A DNA stretch of 9,731 nucleotides, taken from contig DASVBJ010000227.1 of assembly GCA_036375895.1 (NCBI GenBank), positions 1 through 9,731 on the forward strand, given 5' to 3'. The translations under genes and the position numbers were made by a program. Of the stretch, positions 5,949-9,731 are shown one piece after another (within the stretch, counting starts at the first letter, position 1; the number at the start of each line of letters is the position of its first letter). The notes beneath the pieces were generated by a model, which was given only the letters and a program-made list of their open reading frames with translations, was not told the DNA's origin and did no database searches. The stretch is from DASVBJ01 sp036375895. Lineage in GTDB: Bacteria > Actinomycetota > Actinomycetes > JACCUZ01.

Positions 5949-6695
5949 CACCCGGCCGTAGGTGACGTCGGTGGACCACGCCTTGTGCTTGCCGACACCG
6001 GTCGAGGGGTTGGACGCCTCGTACCAGTAGCCGTCGCCGGCGTAGATCGCGACGTGGCCGATGCTGCCGCCGCCACCGTTGTGCACGAACACCAGGTCAC
6101 CCGGCTGCGGGGTGGACACCGGGCGGGCGACGTCGGCCTGGGCGGCCGAGGAGTGCGGCAGGGAGATGCCGACCTTGCCGAACACGTACATCGTGAAGCC
6201 GGAGCAGTCGAACGAGTCGGGGCCGTCCGCCCCGTACACGTACGAGTCGCCCTCCTGCGCCGCCGCGATCGCGAGCACGTGCGCGGCGGTGGCCGACATG
6301 CGCGAGTCGGAGCGGGAGGCGGCGGCCTGCCGCGCTGCGGCGGCCTTCTCGGCGGCGGCCTTCTCGGCCGCTGCCTTGGCGGCCGCAGCCTTCTCGGCGG
6401 CGGCCTTGCGGGCGGCGGCGGCGCGGGCCTTCGCGGCAGCGGCGGCGGCCGCGGCGTTGGCGCGCTTCTCGCGCAGCTGCTGGGCGCGGAGGTCGGCCTG
6501 CTGCTGCGCCGCCCTCTCTTCGCCGATGGTCTGGTCGGCGTCCGTGAGGGCGAACGCCATCGGGCTGGTCTTGGGCCCCGAGGGGGCTGCTGAGGCGACG
6601 ATGGTGCCGGTCACGGCGACCGTGCCGGCCACGCTGGCTGCCGCGCCCAGGTGCAGGGATCGCCTGCCACGCGACATACGACGGTGCTTGGACAA
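5943..6695 (-). CDS. secreted NlpC/P60 peptidoglycan endopeptidase with Ala-rich coiled coil
   Basis: 250 residues from a TTG at 6695, preferred because GAGAGGA lies 6 nt upstream; the in-frame ATG at 6677 has no ribosome binding site. After a basic start (SKHRRMSRGRR), residues about 15-37 form a signal sequence (LGAAASVAGTVAVTGTIVASAA). Residues about 52-128 form a charged then Ala/Lys/Glu-rich helical region (repeats of AAAEK and AAAAK), likely a coiled coil, and the NlpC/P60 domain fills about 135-250. Catalytic C164 is in FDCSG, H214 in GHVAIY, and E226 in GYWYEASNP lies near the third position. The coiled coil resembles those of actinobacterial RipA/RipC-type or Streptomyces NlpC proteins, where it often holds the domain inactive or docks partners. 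Unlike the 4545-5279 gene it has no PG_binding_1 domain. Preceded by its own c-di-AMP riboswitch. Confidence 0.94.
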   Translation of the reverse strand: MSKHRRMSRGRRSLHLGAAASVAGTVAVTGTIVASAAPSGPKTSPMAFALTDADQTIGEERAAQQQADLRAQQLREKRANAAAAAAAAKARAAAARKAAAEKAAAAKAAAEKAAAEKAAAARQAAASRSDSRMSATAAHVLAIAAAQEGDSYVYGADGPDSFDCSGFTMYVFGKVGISLPHSSAAQADVARPVSTPQPGDLVFVHNGGGGSIGHVAIYAGDGYWYEASNPSTGVGKHKAWSTDVTYGRVL

Positions 6696-6710
6696 CCCAT
6701 GTCCTCTCCC

Positions 6711-6870
6711 ACGCCTACGGGGTGAGCTGTCGGGTTCGGGCGGGAGTTGCCCGGCCACCGGTAGGTGGCTTCACCCCAAGGACCCCTAGGGGCCCACGTA
6801 AGTGGGTCCCCCGCTCCTGCCAGGCGGCCGATCGACAGGGACTGCATGCGTGGGGCAGGACTCGGCGGCC
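6711..6870 (-). promoter_or_regulatory. c-di-AMP riboswitch (ydaO/yuaA type) upstream of second NlpC/P60 gene
   Basis: Conserved blocks in order on the minus strand: CCGCCGAGTCCTGCC, GGCAGGAGCGGGGGACCCA, TTGGGGTGAAGCCACC, GGTGGCCGGGC and CCGAACCCGACAGCTCACCC, then GTAGGCGT at the 3' end. The last block matches the family signature ACCCGACAGCTnACCnCGTAGGC very closely. The aptamer ends about 15 nt before the TTG start, next to the ribosome binding site. The leader differs from that of the first gene mainly in peripheral stems, as expected of two selected copies. Motif-based call without a covariance search. Confidence 0.95.
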
Positions 6871-6908
6871 ACGCATGCGCTCCCCCGAGTTTCCGGAGGA
6901 GCGCGAGA

Positions 6909-6938
6909 AGATTACGGGAGGATTCCCCACAATTCCAA
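6909..6938 (-). promoter_or_regulatory. candidate housekeeping promoter for the second NlpC/P60 cassette
   Basis: On the minus strand, TTGGAA (6938-6933) and TAATCT (6914-6909) are 18 nt apart, matching the TTGnnn / TAnnnT pattern of the main actinobacterial sigma factor. The stretch is AT-richer than its surroundings and a start near 6900 would produce a leader containing the whole riboswitch (6870-6711). Sequence match only. Confidence 0.55.
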
Positions 6939-6974
6939 ACCTGCAGGTCACCGGGCGTGTCACCCGTTCGGCCT

Positions 6975-6991
6975 AACGGCGAGAGGCCGTT
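6975..6991 (-). terminator. weak hairpin at the 3' end of the sulfur operon
   Basis: AACGGC (6975-6980) pairs with GCCGTT (6986-6991) around a 5-nt loop, and the stem extends outward with one bulged base. It touches the tauE stop codon at 6991-6993. The stem is short and has no U tract, so termination is possible but not strongly supported. Confidence 0.3.
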
Positions 6992-7734
6992 CAGGCGAGG
7001 GAGACCTCGGTGATCACGAGGACGGCGACGCCCAGCAGGAGCACCCCGAAGACCCGCCGGAGCGTGGTCCCCCGAAGGTGCCCGGCGAGCACTGTACCGG
7101 CGACCGCACCCAGCGCAGCGGCGCCCCCGGTCCAGGCGGCCGTCGTCACGTCGACGCCGTGGCCGCCGCGCGACAGCAGGGCGGTGCCCGCGTTCACGAC
7201 GACGACGACCAGGGCGGTGGCCGCCGCTTCGTCCATGGCGAAGCCGAGGGCGAGCACCAGCGCGGGTACGACGACGAAGCCGCCGCCCACGCCGAAGAAG
7301 CCGGTGACCAGCCCGACCCCCGAGGCCAGGGCCACGGTCAGCCACCACGACCGCCGGTGCGGTCGCGTCGGCACGCGGCGCTCACGCAGCATCGAGGCGC
7401 CGGCCGCGACCAGCAGGCCGGCGAACAGCGCGAGCAGCAGCCGGTCGGGGACCGCCGACGACAGCCAGGACCCCACCGCCGCCCCGCCCACGCCGAGCGC
7501 GCCGAAGAGCAGGCCCTCCCGCCACCGCACCCGACGGGCCAGGTGGTGCGCGACGAGCCCGGCGACGGACCCGATGATGACGACCACCAGGGAGGTCGCG
7601 GTGGCCTCCTCGACCGGCACCCCGGCGATGTAGACGAGCGCCGGCACGGTGAGCACCGCGCCGCCGCCGCCGAGCAGGCCGATGACCAGGCCGATCACCA
7701 GCCCGAGGAGGACGAGGAGGGCCGGGTCGGTCAC
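6991..7734 (-). CDS. TauE/SafE-family sulfur-compound exporter
   Basis: 247 residues, mostly hydrophobic, with about eight membrane segments and the two-fold internal repeat of the family: GLLGGGGAVLTVPAL (19-33) in the first half and GFFGVGGGFVVVPALVL (145-161) in the second. Length matches the usual 240-270. TauE/SafE proteins move sulfite, sulfoacetate or other small sulfur anions across the membrane. As the last gene after persulfide-handling enzymes, it most likely exports sulfite or thiosulfate-type products (inference). The GTG at 7734 is the first usable start in frame after an upstream stop, and it has no ribosome binding site; a 14-codon frame that ends on it (GTGA overlap) may supply ribosomes. 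Confidence 0.93.
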   Translation of the reverse strand: MTDPALLVLLGLVIGLVIGLLGGGGAVLTVPALVYIAGVPVEEATATSLVVVIIGSVAGLVAHHLARRVRWREGLLFGALGVGGAAVGSWLSSAVPDRLLLALFAGLLVAAGASMLRERRVPTRPHRRSWWLTVALASGVGLVTGFFGVGGGFVVVPALVLALGFAMDEAAATALVVVVVNAGTALLSRGGHGVDVTTAAWTGGAAALGAVAGTVLAGHLRGTTLRRVFGVLLLGVAVLVITEVSLA

Positions 7735-7775
7735 GCAACAGTCCCGGGTCGGCCGGCGCCGTCAGCCCGCGCCAT
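7731..7775 (-). CDS. 14-codon bridging mini-ORF between MBL-rhodanese and tauE
   Basis: The ATG at 7775 overlaps the stop of the MBL-rhodanese gene (TGATG), and its own TGA (7733-7731) overlaps the tauE GTG start (GTGA). The peptide would be MARADGAGRPGTVA. It has no ribosome binding site of its own and no recognisable function as a peptide. The arrangement fits a relay that hands terminating ribosomes from one gene to the next. Low certainty that it is a conserved element rather than chance. Confidence 0.4.
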   Translation of the reverse strand: MARADGAGRPGTVA

Positions 7776-9127
7776 CACGGCTGCTCGACGTCGTTGCCGG
7801 CCGCCCGGGCGTCGTCGAACTCGCCGTCGACCAGGACGGCCTCTCGCCCGCGGCCGGCCAGCCAGGACGCCGCGACGGCGGCGCGGAAGCCACTGGTGCA
7901 GTGCACCCACAGCCGCTCGTCGGGCAGCTCGTCGACCCGGCGGGGGAGCTCGTGGATCGGCAGGTGCCGGGCGCCGCGCAGGTGGGACTCCTGCCACTCG
8001 CCGGCCAGCCGCACGTCGAGGACGACGAGGTCGGGGTCGGCCTTGCGGGCCTCGGCCAGCCCGGCGAAGTCGACCCGCGGCAGGGTCGCGACCGGCGTAC
8101 CGCCCGACCACTGCTCGGGGCCGCCGACCGCCTGGGCGGCGGGGTCGATGCCGACGCGGACGAGCTCGCGCTGCGCCTGCGCCACCTGGTCGGCCGTCTC
8201 GCCGAGCAGCGTCACCGGGGTGCCCCACGGGATCAGCCAGGCGAGGTACGTCGGGACGTTGCCGTCCGCGTCGAACGACAGCGTCCCCCGCAGGTGCCCC
8301 CTGGCGAACAGCTCGCGGGACCGCAGGTCGACCACCCACTCGCCCGCGTCGATGCGCCGCCGCAGCTCGGCCGGGTCGGCGGGCGCGGGCAGCTCCAGGT
8401 CGGCCGCGGCCGGGCCGGCCAGGTTGGCCGGGCCCATGTGCGCGTAGTAGGCGGGGAAGGCGTCCAGGCCGGCGATCAGGTCGCGGACGAACCGTTCCTC
8501 GTCCTGGGTCAGCGCCGCGTTGACGGCCCGCTGCTCACCGATGGTCGACGTCTCGCCGCTCGTCGGGGTGGCGCTGCAGAAGCTGCCGAACCCGTGGGTC
8601 GGGAAGATGGCGGTGGCGTCGCCGAGCTCGCCGGCCAACCGGCGTACCGACCGCCACTGCTGGCGGGTCAGCTCCTCGGTCAGCTCGGGCTCGACGAGGT
8701 CGGTGCGCCCCACGCTGCCGTAGAGCAGCGACCCGCCGGTGAAGACGGCCTGCTCGCCGGCGTGCTCGACGACGTACGACGTGTGGTGCGGCGTGTGCCC
8801 CGGCGTGGCCAGCGCGCGCCACCGCATGGCGCGGAAGGTGAAGGTGTCGCCGTCACGGACGGCCCGCCGGTCGAAGGCGACCGCGGCGGCCGCGGGCACG
8901 ACGTACTCGGCGCCGTGCCGGCGCGCCAGCTCGAGGCCACCGGTGACGTAGTCGTTGTGCACGTGCGTCTCGAGCACATGGGTGATGGTGCGGCCGGCGA
9001 CGAGCGGCTCGAGCCGGTCAAGGTCGCGCTGCGGGTCGACGACCACGACCTGGCCGCCGTCGCCGACCACGTAGCTGCGGTCGCCGAGGTTGGCGGTCTC
9101 CAGGATCCGGACGTCGAGCGCGCCCAT
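7775..9127 (-). CDS. MBL-fold persulfide dioxygenase-like protein fused to two rhodanese domains
   Basis: 450 residues from the ATG at 9127, which overlaps the upstream rhodanese stop by one base (TGATG). Residues about 1-235 form a metallo-beta-lactamase fold like ETHE1/CstB persulfide dioxygenases: ETHVHNDYVTGG (H55, H57, D59), ATPGHTPHHTSY (H111), FTGGSLLYGSVGRTDL (D143) and FPTHGFGSFCS (H178). A rhodanese domain at about 251-345 has LLGETA where the catalytic Cys should be (G309), so it is probably inactive. A second rhodanese at about 350-448 has an intact CTSGFR loop (C410). Family members oxidise glutathione or other low-molecular-weight persulfides to sulfite and/or transfer sulfane sulfur. 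Two canonical metal-site residues differ here (Y60 for His; G131/G132 where ETHE1 has the Asp ligand), so the reaction may not be standard. Cytosolic; no signal peptide. Confidence 0.92.
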   Translation of the reverse strand: MGALDVRILETANLGDRSYVVGDGGQVVVVDPQRDLDRLEPLVAGRTITHVLETHVHNDYVTGGLELARRHGAEYVVPAAAAVAFDRRAVRDGDTFTFRAMRWRALATPGHTPHHTSYVVEHAGEQAVFTGGSLLYGSVGRTDLVEPELTEELTRQQWRSVRRLAGELGDATAIFPTHGFGSFCSATPTSGETSTIGEQRAVNAALTQDEERFVRDLIAGLDAFPAYYAHMGPANLAGPAAADLELPAPADPAELRRRIDAGEWVVDLRSRELFARGHLRGTLSFDADGNVPTYLAWLIPWGTPVTLLGETADQVAQAQRELVRVGIDPAAQAVGGPEQWSGGTPVATLPRVDFAGLAEARKADPDLVVLDVRLAGEWQESHLRGARHLPIHELPRRVDELPDERLWVHCTSGFRAAVAASWLAGRGREAVLVDGEFDDARAAGNDVEQP

Positions 9128-9429
9128 CAGCGCTCCACGGGGTAGCCGGCGGCGACCCACTCCCCCGTGCCACCGTCGACCGTGCGCGCGTCGACCCCGC
9201 GCTGGGAGAGGTACTGCGCGGCCTGGGCGCTGCGGGCGCCGACCGCGCAGACGAGGTAGACCGGCTCGCCGGCCGGCAGCTCGTGCAGCCGCAGCGGGAT
9301 CGTGCCGAGCGGCACCAGCCGGGCGCCGGGCACGTGGCCGCCGGCGTACTCGTGCGGTTCCCGCACGTCGATGACCGTCGCACCGGCGTCGACCGCGGAC
9401 TTCAGGTCGTGGATCGTGACGTAGCGCAT
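9127..9429 (-). CDS. single-domain rhodanese sulfurtransferase
   Basis: 100 residues from the ATG at 9429. It is a compact rhodanese domain: DVREPHEYAGGHVPGARLVP (about 21-40), then YLVCAVGARSAQAAQYL with the catalytic C61 in a CAVGAR loop, ending in DGGTGEWVAAGYPVER. It would accept sulfane sulfur on C61 and pass it to thiols or partner proteins, probably feeding or acting with the downstream MBL-rhodanese fusion. A GGAGG lies 12 nt before the ATG, somewhat far. The CsoR-like gene ends 18 nt upstream, and its own stop overlaps the next start (TGATG), indicating one transcript and coupled translation. Length is typical of GlpE/PspE-type proteins. Cytosolic, as no signal peptide is seen. Confidence 0.93.
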   Translation of the reverse strand: MRYVTIHDLKSAVDAGATVIDVREPHEYAGGHVPGARLVPLGTIPLRLHELPAGEPVYLVCAVGARSAQAAQYLSQRGVDARTVDGGTGEWVAAGYPVER

Positions 9430-9447
9430 GCGCAGGATCGTCCTCCG

Positions 9448-9717
9448 TCAGGCAAGGGTGAGGAACAGCTTCTCCAGCTGCTCCTGGCTGAGCTCGGGCT
9501 CCTCGCCGCGGTCCTGCGCCTCGATGCACTGGCGCATCCCGCAGGCGACGATCTTGAACCCGGCGCGGTCGAGGGCGCGGCTCGCGGCGGCCAGCTGGGT
9601 CACCACGTCGTTGCAGTTCCGGCCGGCCTCGATCATCGCGACGATCCCGCCGATCTGGCCCTGCACCCGGCGCAGCCGGGTCACCGCCTCGCGCAGGACC
9701 TCGTCGTCGTAGTCCAT
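9448..9717 (-). CDS. CsoR/CstR/FrmR-family repressor, probable sulfane-sulfur sensor
   Basis: 89 residues from the ATG at 9717, with GGAGG 5 nt upstream; a GTG two codons earlier (9723) overlaps that site and is rejected. All-helical DUF156/CsoR fold: RLRRVQGQIGGIVAMIEAGRNCNDVVTQ, AAASRALDRAGFKIVACGMRQC. The conserved cysteines are C35 and C64. The copper-binding His that CsoR has four residues before the second Cys is Gly60 here, with an extra Cys at 59. Loss of that His with both cysteines kept resembles the persulfide-sensing CstR branch rather than copper-sensing CsoR. As first gene of the sulfur operon it probably represses it and is released when the cysteines are persulfidated (inference from the staphylococcal cst system). 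The operator would lie mostly beyond the right edge. Confidence 0.92.
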   Translation of the reverse strand: MDYDDEVLREAVTRLRRVQGQIGGIVAMIEAGRNCNDVVTQLAAASRALDRAGFKIVACGMRQCIEAQDRGEEPELSQEQLEKLFLTLA

Positions 9718-9731
9718 GGTCACCTCCGTGG

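Noticed and set aside
5240..6100. Minus-strand open frame of 286 codons across the first riboswitch and the repeats
   Set aside because: It runs through a structured aptamer, terminator and palindromes and has no ribosome binding site. Only a 120-bp part has coding-like codon use, reported separately.
6802..8523. Plus-strand open frame of 573 codons, and the similar one at 7649-9145
   Set aside because: Both run antisense through tauE and the MBL-rhodanese gene, have low-complexity Arg/Pro/Gly composition and no recognisable domain.
9128..9529. Upstream extension of the MBL-rhodanese frame to 9529
   Set aside because: It lies antisense-frame over the rhodanese gene; the ATG at 9127 coupled to the rhodanese stop begins exactly at the MBL fold.

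Overview
The window is chromosomal DNA from a very GC-rich actinobacterium. Third codon positions are almost all G or C, several starts are GTG or TTG, and two c-di-AMP riboswitches of the type found ahead of actinobacterial wall-hydrolase genes are present. Palindromic intergenic repeats and gene style suggest a Geodermatophilaceae-like or related actinomycete, but this is only an inference. Seven of the eight confident protein genes are on the minus strand; a membrane-bound phosphatase gene is the only confident plus-strand gene.

Layout. (1) 1-644, minus: the start of a CoxG-like SRPBCC gene that runs off the left edge, followed by a perfect 25-bp inverted repeat. (2) 762-3071, minus: a large secreted PGRP/amidase-2 peptidoglycan amidase with a Thr/Ala/Pro/Asp linker. 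(3) 3306-4373, plus: a membrane-anchored SpoIIE/RsbU-type PP2C phosphatase. A 15-codon fragment overlaps its stop and looks like the beginning of a lost Rossmann-fold gene. (4) 4453-6938, minus: two related cassettes, each made of a c-di-AMP (ydaO/yuaA-type) riboswitch, a secreted NlpC/P60 peptidase gene and a near-identical GC-rich hairpin at the 3' end. One peptidase carries a PG_binding_1 domain, the other an Ala-rich coiled coil. A gene-poor stretch with 58-bp palindromic tandem repeats lies between them. (5) 6991-9717, minus: a four-gene sulfur operon transcribed in the order CsoR/CstR-type regulator, single-domain rhodanese, MBL-fold protein fused to two rhodanese domains, and TauE/SafE exporter.

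How the genes work together. The three wall hydrolases would remodel peptidoglycan outside the membrane, and the two NlpC/P60 genes are predicted to respond to c-di-AMP. The sulfur operon resembles the staphylococcal cst system: a thiol-based repressor controlling persulfide/sulfane-sulfur handling enzymes and an exporter. Its genes are tightly coupled: a TGATG junction between the rhodanese and MBL genes, then a 14-codon mini-ORF that bridges the MBL gene to tauE, which has no visible ribosome binding site. The MBL domain and the regulator both depart from the textbook metal-binding residues of their families; these departures and the riboswitch alternative pairings are the most interesting leads. 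I found no clear evidence of a wholly new system.
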